DNA of 64,000 nt from Lachancea mirantina (Eukaryota > Ascomycota > Saccharomycetes > Saccharomycetales > Saccharomycetaceae), in the NCBI GenBank assembly GCA_900074745.1, contig LT598465.1:682001-746000 (forward strand), given 5' to 3'. Both the position numbers and the translations under genes were made by a program. Below are positions 54,318-62,928 of this stretch, piece after piece; position 1 is the first letter of the stretch; the number at the start of each line of letters is the position of its first letter. The notes below the pieces were generated by a model. The model did no database searches, was not told the origin of the DNA, and was given only the letters and a program-made list of their open reading frames with translations.

Positions 54318-57300
54318 ATGTCATTCGGAGTGAACACCCTTCAACTGTACTCAGACGACTTCGGCTTGGGCAGCAATGGTGTTCAAATTTCTTTGAACTA
54401 CTTCAGTGGTATACCTGAACAACATTTGTTGAACTCACTTGCAAGTTCTGAAAGCAAAGTCATCTTCAAATCGCTTCATAAAAGAGATGAAACTACGAAA
54501 GAAAAAGCTCTAAACGAACTTTTGGAACTCATCGACCGTGCCAACCTCGGTCAATCAAGCTGTGACGATGATATTTTCACACTTTGTTGGTCTCAAATGT
54601 ATGCCAAATTGGTAACGAGCGATTCAAGAAATTTGAGAACGAATTGTCATCAACTTACCTGCAAACTGATAAAATTAAGAGGCAAAAAAATAACCAAGTT
54701 TCTTCCAGATTTAATACCACTTCTGTTGTCAGGATCTCATGACTACGATGCGGTGGTCGCCAAAGCAACATATTCTCAATTGTTATGGTGTTTCAATGAC
54801 GATCAAGATAAAATTTCAAAACTCTGGGTTTTGTTTGAATCGGCAATACTGAAGCTGGTCAAAGAAATCGTGTTGCATGAAAACGAGGGCACTCTTTCGG
54901 ATGAAAGATACGTTTCCCATGAAGATTCGCGGTTCAAATACATACGTCTGCTTACCACGGGAACCTGTATGCTCACCAACATGATAGTCAATGATAAAGA
55001 AAAACGTTTGACAGGGAACGAGACATATGAAGAGATTCTATCCTCAGAAAACTTGTGGCAAAATTTTTCTTTCAAATATATGAATAATGTTAAAACGCTA
55101 AGCTCGCTTTTAACCTTGGCTAGAGGCCTTAGTAAGTCCGGCTTCTTATCCTCCAATCACTCGATACTGAAGTTGGTCACAAAGCGCATTCTGAAATCGT
55201 TGGCCCAATTGAGAAAGGAAAGCGCAATGCATTTTTCGTCAATTTTCCCACAGATTTCAATCACCTTAGCAGAGTTGGGATCCATTGAAAACGGGCTTGC
55301 GTGGACTTTTGTCAAAAAAAGTGACGAGAAGATTTTCCATTTCCTGGAGTTAGGCCCTTGTTCTTCCGGTGGCTTGTATTATAAGGCTCTTTTCCAACTC
55401 TATGAGATTGGAAATTTAACGTTCGACTATGAACAGCAATGGCATCAGGTATGGAAAATTGATCTGAGTAAGGAACTCATGCGGAAACAGATTGTTAGAG
55501 GAGGAGATTGTCCTGCTACCGAGTTTTGGCGCTGTTATTTTCGCTTTTGCGAAGACGCACCTCGAAATTCACAAGAAACTTCAAGGATTGCTGTTTTGGA
55601 AGGCATCGTGGCACAACTTGAGTCCAGAAATGTTGAAGATCTTCCTGGATTGAAGATGTTACTGGCAAATTATCTATCATTTCGTTATATTCATTCGCAT
55701 ATCGGAAGAATTCTTGAAGGCGCAATCAATGAGAATCAGTCCGCGTCTATTCTGCTACAGAACTTGCTGACGCTTATGCTTTCTAAACCTCAAAATGAGG
55801 TTGCCGTACATGCTATTGCCGAGAAAGTTTCGGGTTCTATTGAACAGTACAAAGACAAGAGTCCTGCCCTATTATTTACGGCTTTACTGATGATAATGAA
55901 GGAAGATTTTAATTTTCTTACTTCCTTGGTCAAGAAACTATTGGAAAAAGTGATTGATTTCACGGAAAAGCACTTCTTCAAGCTGCCAGCGGCTTTATTC
56001 ATCCAGTTTTCCAAGTCTCACTACGTGCATACTTCGCAAGAGATAGAATGGTTAGATCTATTTGATAAGTTCGCCAGTAAGCTTGTATCTCTCGGTTTGA
56101 GTCCAGTTCAAACTTATCAGATCTTCGATCAATTTCAAGAAAGGGTGGCATCGGCACTGGGTAGAAACTCTAGGACCTTGCGCGAGTTCTTCACTAAGTG
56201 CATCACTTCAGGTGATTCTGATTCAAATGAGAGTTTACTTTTATGCTCTAAGATGCTCTCCGAGGACATTTTGAAGCAAATGCTGGAGGAATCGCTGAGG
56301 CGTGGCAAAATTGCTGAGTTTTGTACTCAATTCTTGTCGATTGACAAACACATGAGGGGGCTCTTCTACCAAAACGCAAAAGTTCTACCTTCTATGGTAG
56401 AACAGAGTGACGAGAAAGTTGTTGATAAACTTCTTAATGACGCCTTGTTCTTCTGTAAATCTAACAACCACATTGCTTCAAACATGATGGAGGCTATACT
56501 TTCAAGAGTTCTTCTTACGAAGAAGCACTTTTCCTCTTTCTGGGTTCAACTTACTCTCAAATTGATTGCAAGAAACAATGAAGCATTCAATGTCCTATTT
56601 CCTTCTAATGTGAATTCTTTTCTCAATACCCACATTCCAGAGCTCGGCTATAATATTGCTCTGGCAAATAACTTGGGTTTCACTGCTCGTCTGCTTTCGC
56701 CGTCTGAAGTTCCTTTCAACCTGCACAAGGTTAGAGAGGGAATTGTGTATGCTCTCTTTTTGCACACTCTGGTGCAAGCCGCTCCTGACCTCCTTAATGA
56801 TACGCTTCTTATCTGCTTCACTGTTTTTAGTGAGCTCGCCATGGATTATAATACCCTCTCAGCAGAACCCGAGGATTTTTTGCAAGAGTTTGAACTAACG
56901 TTGTTTAGAAACAAGTCTAATGAGATCAATGCCCGAGATCTTTTCAAATGCATTAATGGGGATATCGTCCCTTCATCAGAAATACTTGAAAACCTGGTAG
57001 CGATGGAAGGGTGTCAAAAAAGTGCATTTTTTTACAGATGCGTCATTGTTCACAAGCTTTTGAATAACAGCCTCGACTTCTTAACAACAACGGAGTTTGA
57101 TCGCGAATTCGATCTTATGCCTTATGTTCGCAAAGTTTTAAGATCCGACGTTGATTCAAGGGAACGTGTATTGGCATCGGCGGTAATATCATCATTTGAA
57201 AAGTTCAGGAATAAGAGTCAGCAAACCGAAAGGTTGAGAACCTTTTTGGCCTCTGAACTTATTGGTGTGAGAGATGCGGAGCTCTCTAGGCAGGTGCCAT

Positions 57301-58979
57301 TGATACTCACTTTGTTGAATAGCCTTCTCGCTGTCGATGACCATGGCGAGAGCAAGGACCATAGCGTGACTCCTATCGCCCCGCAACGCCTGCGCTTGAT
57401 CTTCAATCAAGTAAGTGACTGGTTGGATGGGCCAATTTACGAATTCTATCCGCTTAGAATTACACTATTAGATTTTCTCTCAAGGCTGTTTGACTATCCT
57501 TCGTTACTTTCATTTGGTCACTCTCTTGAAGAAAACGCTGTCAGGCTGTTAGATGATTCGCTAAATGTGTGCCTGGTTCCAGACTTTTTTCAAGAACTGG
57601 AGTTGAAATCCTATTGTATCAGATTTTACTCAAAGATTGACGCATTGACCAGAAAAGGTACGTTAGCGGGGACAAAATGGCTTGAAGATAAGAGCATCAC
57701 AGAACAAACCCTAATTGATCTATTGACTTTGTCATTGGACTTCTCCTTGCCTAACGCAGTTTCGAATTGTTTCTATAAGTCCGCTTGGAAGATTTGTGAC
57801 AGTATTCCAATTCCTCTTTTCAGAAAGAACCTTTCTTTCTATATCGAAGCCTGTTCTCAAAAACAAGACGTAAACATCGATCAGATAAGACTGCTGACTG
57901 TGATCTCCCGTAAGATTATTCTCCTAAACCAACAAGATGCGCTTATAGAGTATGAATTAAAGAAAGGTAAGGAAGCGGATGGTGAGCAAGAAGATGATTT
58001 ATTCCATTTGCCTGGTGAACTACTTGAAGCTCTCAAGTTCAAAATACCCCAAGACAGTCTTCCTTACGCCAATGGTGCGAAATTTCTCAGATATTTATGG
58101 TGCTTGTATTTGACATTGTCGTATTTCAAAGACATCAGTTACAATTTCAGGCAGAATTACATTGACCAGCTGAAGCACAATGGCCTGATCGACCGGGTTC
58201 TTCGTTTTTTTGCTGAAGAGGTCAGCTCTGCAGATAGCAAATTCTGGGCTTCGATATCCGACTCAGATGTGGAACATTATCATATTATAACTACTGAGAG
58301 ATTTTCAGGTGATGAGGACTTGAGAATGGAATCGAAGAAGCTTTTAGCTCACCTCATGTTTTTGTCGTTTAACATTCTAGGTTCTCTTGTAAGTGCATGG
58401 TATCTGAACATCAAGGACAGGGCATTACAAACCGAGATCGATAAATTTGTTTGCAAACACATTACGCCGATTTTAGTTAAGCAAGAGCTTCAAGAAGCAG
58501 CAGAAAAAGTTAAAAAGTTGACAAGTTCAGATTCCAGTTTATCAATCAAGATTATTAATGCAAGTAACGAGATCAAAGCAGGTTACTTGGTTGACGAGCA
58601 GAAACTCGAGATTGTTTTCAAGATACCTGTCAATTATCCGTTGACAAATGTTCAAGTCCTGGGTCAATCTCGGGTCGGAATCGACGAGCACAAATGGAAA
58701 TCATGGATATTATCTACTCAAAGAGTCATTACTGGAATGAATGGATCAATAATGGATTCTTTGGAGCTGTTCACGAGAAATGTCAATTTACATTTTTCTG
58801 GATTTGAAGAATGTGCAATCTGTTATTCTATTCTCCACGCGGTTGATCATAAGTTACCCACCAAAACATGTCCGACATGCAGTAACAGATTCCATGGCGC
58901 TTGTCTTTACAAATGGTTCAGATCGTCTGGAAACAATACTTGTCCACTTTGCAGAGCCGAAATTCCATTCAGAAAATAG
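54318..58979 (+). CDS. RKR1: Rkr1 (Ltn1, Listerin), ribosome quality control E3 ligase
   Basis: Ubiquitinates nascent chains stalled on 60S subunits as part of the RQC complex with Rqc1, Rqc2 and Cdc48. From the ATG at 54318 the protein has 1553 residues (S. cerevisiae 1562). The conserved N-terminal domain (MSFGVNTLQLYSDDFGLG) binds the 60S and Rqc2, a long HEAT-like helical middle follows, and a RING-CH-type domain occupies about 1499-1550 with CAIC, CPTCSNRFHGACLYKWF and CPLCR. Together with UMP1, NPL4 and PNG1 it makes this window rich in protein-quality genes, though no operon-like link is implied. Confidence 0.96.
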   Translation: MSFGVNTLQLYSDDFGLGSNGVQISLNYFSGIPEQHLLNSLASSESKVIFKSLHKRDETTKEKALNELLELIDRANLGQSSCDDDIFTLCWSQMYAKLVTSDSRNLRTNCHQLTCKLIKLRGKKITKFLPDLIPLLLSGSHDYDAVVAKATYSQLLWCFNDDQDKISKLWVLFESAILKLVKEIVLHENEGTLSDERYVSHEDSRFKYIRLLTTGTCMLTNMIVNDKEKRLTGNETYEEILSSENLWQNFSFKYMNNVKTLSSLLTLARGLSKSGFLSSNHSILKLVTKRILKSLAQLRKESAMHFSSIFPQISITLAELGSIENGLAWTFVKKSDEKIFHFLELGPCSSGGLYYKALFQLYEIGNLTFDYEQQWHQVWKIDLSKELMRKQIVRGGDCPATEFWRCYFRFCEDAPRNSQETSRIAVLEGIVAQLESRNVEDLPGLKMLLANYLSFRYIHSHIGRILEGAINENQSASILLQNLLTLMLSKPQNEVAVHAIAEKVSGSIEQYKDKSPALLFTALLMIMKEDFNFLTSLVKKLLEKVIDFTEKHFFKLPAALFIQFSKSHYVHTSQEIEWLDLFDKFASKLVSLGLSPVQTYQIFDQFQERVASALGRNSRTLREFFTKCITSGDSDSNESLLLCSKMLSEDILKQMLEESLRRGKIAEFCTQFLSIDKHMRGLFYQNAKVLPSMVEQSDEKVVDKLLNDALFFCKSNNHIASNMMEAILSRVLLTKKHFSSFWVQLTLKLIARNNEAFNVLFPSNVNSFLNTHIPELGYNIALANNLGFTARLLSPSEVPFNLHKVREGIVYALFLHTLVQAAPDLLNDTLLICFTVFSELAMDYNTLSAEPEDFLQEFELTLFRNKSNEINARDLFKCINGDIVPSSEILENLVAMEGCQKSAFFYRCVIVHKLLNNSLDFLTTTEFDREFDLMPYVRKVLRSDVDSRERVLASAVISSFEKFRNKSQQTERLRTFLASELIGVRDAELSRQVPLILTLLNSLLAVDDHGESKDHSVTPIAPQRLRLIFNQVSDWLDGPIYEFYPLRITLLDFLSRLFDYPSLLSFGHSLEENAVRLLDDSLNVCLVPDFFQELELKSYCIRFYSKIDALTRKGTLAGTKWLEDKSITEQTLIDLLTLSLDFSLPNAVSNCFYKSAWKICDSIPIPLFRKNLSFYIEACSQKQDVNIDQIRLLTVISRKIILLNQQDALIEYELKKGKEADGEQEDDLFHLPGELLEALKFKIPQDSLPYANGAKFLRYLWCLYLTLSYFKDISYNFRQNYIDQLKHNGLIDRVLRFFAEEVSSADSKFWASISDSDVEHYHIITTERFSGDEDLRMESKKLLAHLMFLSFNILGSLVSAWYLNIKDRALQTEIDKFVCKHITPILVKQELQEAAEKVKKLTSSDSSLSIKIINASNEIKAGYLVDEQKLEIVFKIPVNYPLTNVQVLGQSRVGIDEHKWKSWILSTQRVITGMNGSIMDSLELFTRNVNLHFSGFEECAICYSILHAVDHKLPTKTCPTCSNRFHGACLYKWFRSSGNNTCPLCRAEIPFRK

Positions 58980-59187
58980 ATACCTAAAACTCTGCGAACG
59001 AAAGTGAACCAATCTAGTAATATACACATATAGACCCAATTGAACTAGTCTCCTCTAGTCAACTCGTTTATTCCTTTCGTGTTTTAAGCGTATTTGTATG
59101 GAGAAGCTAAGGAAGTGAAGATTTCCCATTAGTAAATGAAAACGTGAAATTATCATTTTAGAAAGACAGAACTCGAAAATAAGAGGA

Positions 59188-60639
59188 ATGCTCATATCCA
59201 AGCGCAAGCTAAGATTAGCATTGCTTTGCGTCTCATTAGTGGCAATTGTGTTCCTGATAATTGACGCGGTGATAGAACTTCATTTGAATAATGAGTTTAA
59301 GTACTATAAAACGTTCTTTCAAAGACATCAGGGAGGTTTGCAAGGTGTCTATGATCCTCTAAATGTTAAACAGATTCCGGCTGAGACTATAATGGAACTA
59401 CGAGACTCTGCTTTGGATAGGACTCGCGAGGATCCTACATACATTTCTTGGAACAAGTTTGCATACGTAAACTATGTTGCCGATAGTGAATACCTCTGCA
59501 ATACGCTTATTCAATTTGAAAAGCTCAAACAATCTGGGACTGAGGCAAAATTGGTCTTGCTAATTTCCGACAGATTACTAGACGACAAGCATTCCGAAAT
59601 CGATATTACACGCAGAAGGTTAGATGTTCTGAAAAACCTAGGTCAAGATCAAGTCGTGATAAAGCCAATTCAAAATATCGTTAAACCAAAAGATTCAACA
59701 CCTTGGCATAACAGTTTCACCAAATTGCTTGTGTTCAATCAAACTGAGTTTGAAAGAGTAGTGTACCTCGACAACGACGCAATTCTTCATGATAACTTGG
59801 ATGAACTATTTTTCCTACCAAACAATATAACGTTCGCGGCACCGTTGGCATATTGGTTTCTATCTCCAGGTGACATTGAGAAGGGTTACAAGGATATTCA
59901 AAAGGAAAAAGGTTCTTCAAACTCTTTGAAGCGTTATGTCACAGATTTGGAACTCCGCGTGAAAAAGGGTGTTTCGCTTTACAACTTTTTACCCAATTTA
60001 CCCACCTCGCTTTACCTTGATGCTAAAAATGTTGCCAAAGATATGATGCAGTCATCTGGTTCAGCTTCACCTCTGTTTAAGTTGCGGAGAGGTAAGAAAG
60101 CCATAAAGGCTAAATTTGCGTCTAATTTAATGGTGATTAAGCCAAATGAAAAGACCTTTAGGACTATCAGTGAAAAGCTTATACCACGTGCGTTGAAGAA
60201 AAAAGATCAATACGATATGGATTTAATAAATGACGAATTATACAACTTGAGGAAAATTGTGTATCAACAATTCAAGTTGTTCAGAAAAGTCAACACCGAA
60301 TTCAAGCCTCAAATCTTGGTGCTTCCTTATGCAAAATATGGGATGCTGACAGGTTCTATTAGAAAATATTCTCATCATGCTTTACTTGCGGATGACATTA
60401 TTGGGTACGAACGCAAGGTCACCGGCAAGCTAAAATCTCTTCGAGAAATTGTGGAAGACAGCAAATACATCCATTTTTCGGATTATCCTATTGCAAAACC
60501 GTGGCATTACAAGTCTCCGAAGGATTTGGAATGCAAACTAGACGAGCAGGACAAAGATAAGTTTTCTGAAAAGGACGTCTGTCAAGTGTGGACTTCAGTT
60601 TATGAAGAGTATCTTGATGCTAGGAAAATCTGCCAATAG
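59188..60639 (+). CDS. GNT1: Gnt1, Golgi N-acetylglucosaminyltransferase
   Basis: Transfers GlcNAc to mannan side chains in the Golgi; GT8-like (glycogenin-type) fold. The 483-residue type II membrane protein has a signal anchor at about 9-28 (RLALLCVSLVAIVFLIIDAVI). WNKFAYVNYVADSEYLCN opens the catalytic domain. The metal-binding DxD is Asp195-Asn196-Asp197 (VVYLDNDAILHDNLDELF). S. cerevisiae Gnt1 has 491 residues and the same convergent neighbour HSH49. Confidence 0.94.
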   Translation: MLISKRKLRLALLCVSLVAIVFLIIDAVIELHLNNEFKYYKTFFQRHQGGLQGVYDPLNVKQIPAETIMELRDSALDRTREDPTYISWNKFAYVNYVADSEYLCNTLIQFEKLKQSGTEAKLVLLISDRLLDDKHSEIDITRRRLDVLKNLGQDQVVIKPIQNIVKPKDSTPWHNSFTKLLVFNQTEFERVVYLDNDAILHDNLDELFFLPNNITFAAPLAYWFLSPGDIEKGYKDIQKEKGSSNSLKRYVTDLELRVKKGVSLYNFLPNLPTSLYLDAKNVAKDMMQSSGSASPLFKLRRGKKAIKAKFASNLMVIKPNEKTFRTISEKLIPRALKKKDQYDMDLINDELYNLRKIVYQQFKLFRKVNTEFKPQILVLPYAKYGMLTGSIRKYSHHALLADDIIGYERKVTGKLKSLREIVEDSKYIHFSDYPIAKPWHYKSPKDLECKLDEQDKDKFSEKDVCQVWTSVYEEYLDARKICQ

Positions 60640-60699
60640 CTGCAACCTGGAGATAGGTGTTTTTGATGTTTTATGAGATACTTTTTTACTTGTTTATGA

Positions 60700-61334
60700 T
60701 CAACGTGTAGATGATAGATGTCGTTTGGCCTCTCCGTCCAGCAATCTCTCTGTTTCGTCACCATGCTTTTGGTTTTTTTGCCGTCCTTCAAGGCGTAGTC
60801 CAGCTGTATTACTTTGTTCATTACCATCTGGTTATTCAATTTCGATAAAGCCTTGTCGGAGTGTTCGAACGTCGTGTACTTCACAAAAGCGCACTTTAAT
60901 TTACCGTTTTTCAAGTAAAAAACCTCAGGACGTTCCAGAAGCGGACCAAATTTGGTGAACAGTTTATTCAAGTAGTCTGCATCGATCAGCTCGTCCAGAT
61001 TTTTTATAAACAATTTCGCACCCATATCGAACGGAACATCCCCGTTGGAACTGGAATTTTTACCGGACAATCGCACTTTCAACAATCTGTCATAAAGTCT
61101 CACGACGTTGTTCATACATTTTGCAACGTATTGGGCATCTTCAGAGTTGTGAAACTCGACAAATGCAAAACCTTGGTAGTTTTGAAGAACTCTGTCCCGA
61201 GGATATCGGATCCCAGCGACGGGACTCACTTGCATGAAAAGCTCATACAACAATTCTTTCGTAACTCTCTGGTCAATGTTTCCAACGTAAAGAGTCGAAC
61301 CAGCGTTGGTGGAAACCAATTCCATCGAGGCCAT
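60700..61334 (-). CDS. HSH49: Hsh49, U2 snRNP SF3b subunit (SF3B4), with an apparent frameshift near the 3' end
   Basis: SF3B4 orthologue that contacts Cus1 in the U2 snRNP. RRM1 (STLYVGNIDQRVTKELLYELF, then GFAFVEF) covers about 13-90 and RRM2 (AKLFIKNLDELIDADYLNKLF, then CAFVKY) about 105-182. The unshifted frame runs on to 60600, overlapping GNT1 by 40 bp with an unfamiliar tail. After a seven-base T run (60773-60779; A7 on the coding strand) a -1 shift, equal to one extra A, gives GDETERLLDGEAKRHLSSTR and a stop at 60702-60700. This aligns with the S. cerevisiae end GDDVDRLLNKEAKKH. An assembly error in the homopolymer is the simplest explanation; a real variant or ribosomal slippage is less likely. 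Confidence 0.88.
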
Positions 61335-62569
61335 TATCTATCATTTAAAAAGCGCTGCTCATCATTCAATGCCCAGATATCTAGTTTTATTGAAATCGAT
61401 CAGTTACCCGGCCTAACTCGGGACTATATAAGGAACGAAATTTCAATTTTAGAACTCTCTCAACTTCTGAATCTTTAAAACCACCGAACATTCAGTTCCC
61501 AGTATGCTGAAGCTTGTTCTGACGTGTTAGCTGTGCGATTTTTTCTTACGTCAACCCGAAGTTTTGCTTGTTCGTGGGCTTTCCGAGATTTCTTACAAAG
61601 TCCGATGTTGCGACCTCTGTTCCCCGTCCGCTTTCTGGGAGCAAGGATGTGTCGGATTATGAGCGCTGTTGAGGTTTTCCAGATAGGATGAGAAGCGTTG
61701 TTGGTAGGATATACTGTCTGTGAAGAGACGTTTGCGGTTGTACGTTGTAAGCAAGAAAAAAGTGTGAGAGTTGAGCTTTTAAAGCATAAAGTTCTTCGCC
61801 TTGCGGCAGAATTGGGGTTTGATTGTCCAACTGATGAGTTTTTCGTCGCCGGGTGGGTCTTGTTCTGCGCCGCTACTTCACGTGTTTCATCTCCATATAG
61901 CGTGGTAGCTGCAGGCCAAGACTTTTCGAATTTCCAAGTTCCGTTGCGTTGCAGGGACTTGCCGAGAATGTGGTGCTGTCAGCGAGAATTCTGCTTGCAA
62001 CCTGCGAATCGGGGAGCGCTTCCGTGGACTACTTACACTTTGACGACTCGTTCTACCTGCAGTGCATTACAAGTTCTCGTGCAAAAAGCCGGATTACCCA
62101 GTTGCGCCAACAATCCTGGCACTTGCTCCACCACAGAAAAGGTTTAACACCAGGATATTATTGATCTCCCGTAAATCTTACTTGCTGAGTTTCGTAGTGA
62201 AGAAAGAAAAACAGCACTCTTGCTGGTCAGAATAAGTTCAGCTGCTTTGCAACTGTTTCGAAAAACGACTTAGCCCGCTTAATCGCTCATCTATTGATTT
62301 TTGATAATAGTTTGCAGTTTCATACGCGGGCCACAGAATACCGTCTCCGGACACGCACTCTCTTGTACAAAATAGTAAAGCATGGAAGGATTTGACATAA
62401 ATCGCGCAGAAGACATTCATTATTCAACCTTGTCACCGATGGCCACAGCGGTGCTAATAGCTCTATCTAAATGTGTGAAAGCTTTCATTCTAATGATACT
62501 CGCTTGCGATGGTTTCGATCTCTATGGCAAGCCATGTGACGTTTTTAGATATTTCCGGGGTCCCAAAAC

Positions 62570-62607
62570 TGAAAAAATTTTATTTTCACCTATGCGCATC
62601 TCATCGC
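62570..62607 (+). promoter_or_regulatory. RRPE-PAC pair upstream of SPE2
   Basis: TGAAAAAATTTTA (62570-62582) is followed 11 bp later by GCGCATCTCATCGC (62594-62607), whose complement is identical to the 14-bp PAC-containing string upstream of the YPL108W-like gene. The orientation is that of a plus-strand gene. The pair lies about 325 bp before the SPE2 ATG, farther than usual, so either SPE2 has a long leader or another transcript starts here. Confidence 0.6.
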
Positions 62608-62804
62608 ATTTTTGAACAAACGTTTCAAAAGCGTTGAAGTGAAAGTTGAATAGATTCGATTACAGTCGAATTAATCGCAAACGGCTGAACAAGACGTTTC
62701 ATAACAACACATTGTACCACTTGATTTCAAAATCAATTTTTTTTAATTTCCAATCAATTCTTTTGTGGTCTTCAGTAAAGCGTTTCATCACAGGCTGTTG
62801 CTTT

Positions 62805-62858
62805 ATGCCTAGTGTTAACATATCATTTTTGTACAACAGACCATCGAAGCCACGATAA
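62805..62858 (+). CDS. 17-codon upstream ORF before SPE2
   Basis: ATG at 62805, stop TAA at 62856-62858, ending 70 bp before the SPE2 start. If transcription starts near the PAC box it would be in the leader. Upstream ORFs regulate S-adenosylmethionine decarboxylase in mammals and plants in response to polyamines; that this one acts so is only a guess. Confidence 0.3.
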   Translation: MPSVNISFLYNRPSKPR

Positions 62859-62928
62859 CGCGAGCCGAGAGCCATTGAAAATTAAACCTCGTGTGTGCTT
62901 TTGGTACTTTTTCAACCCTTAGAGGAAT

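Larger units (their letters stand above)
61335..62928. other. HSH49-SPE2 intergenic region (1.6 kb)
   Basis: Larger than any other gap near here. Two overlapping plus-strand ORFs (61698-62147, without an ATG at its start, and 61949-62164) have protein-like composition but no recognised similarity. An RRPE (62570-62582) and a PAC box (62594-62607) point towards SPE2 or an unseen RNA gene. A 17-codon upstream ORF (62805-62858) precedes SPE2. No tRNA was seen. Confidence 0.5.

Noticed and set aside
60600-60699. Extended unshifted C-terminus of Hsh49 overlapping GNT1
   Set aside because: The tail lacks similarity to Hsh49 proteins, while the -1 frame encodes the conserved end.
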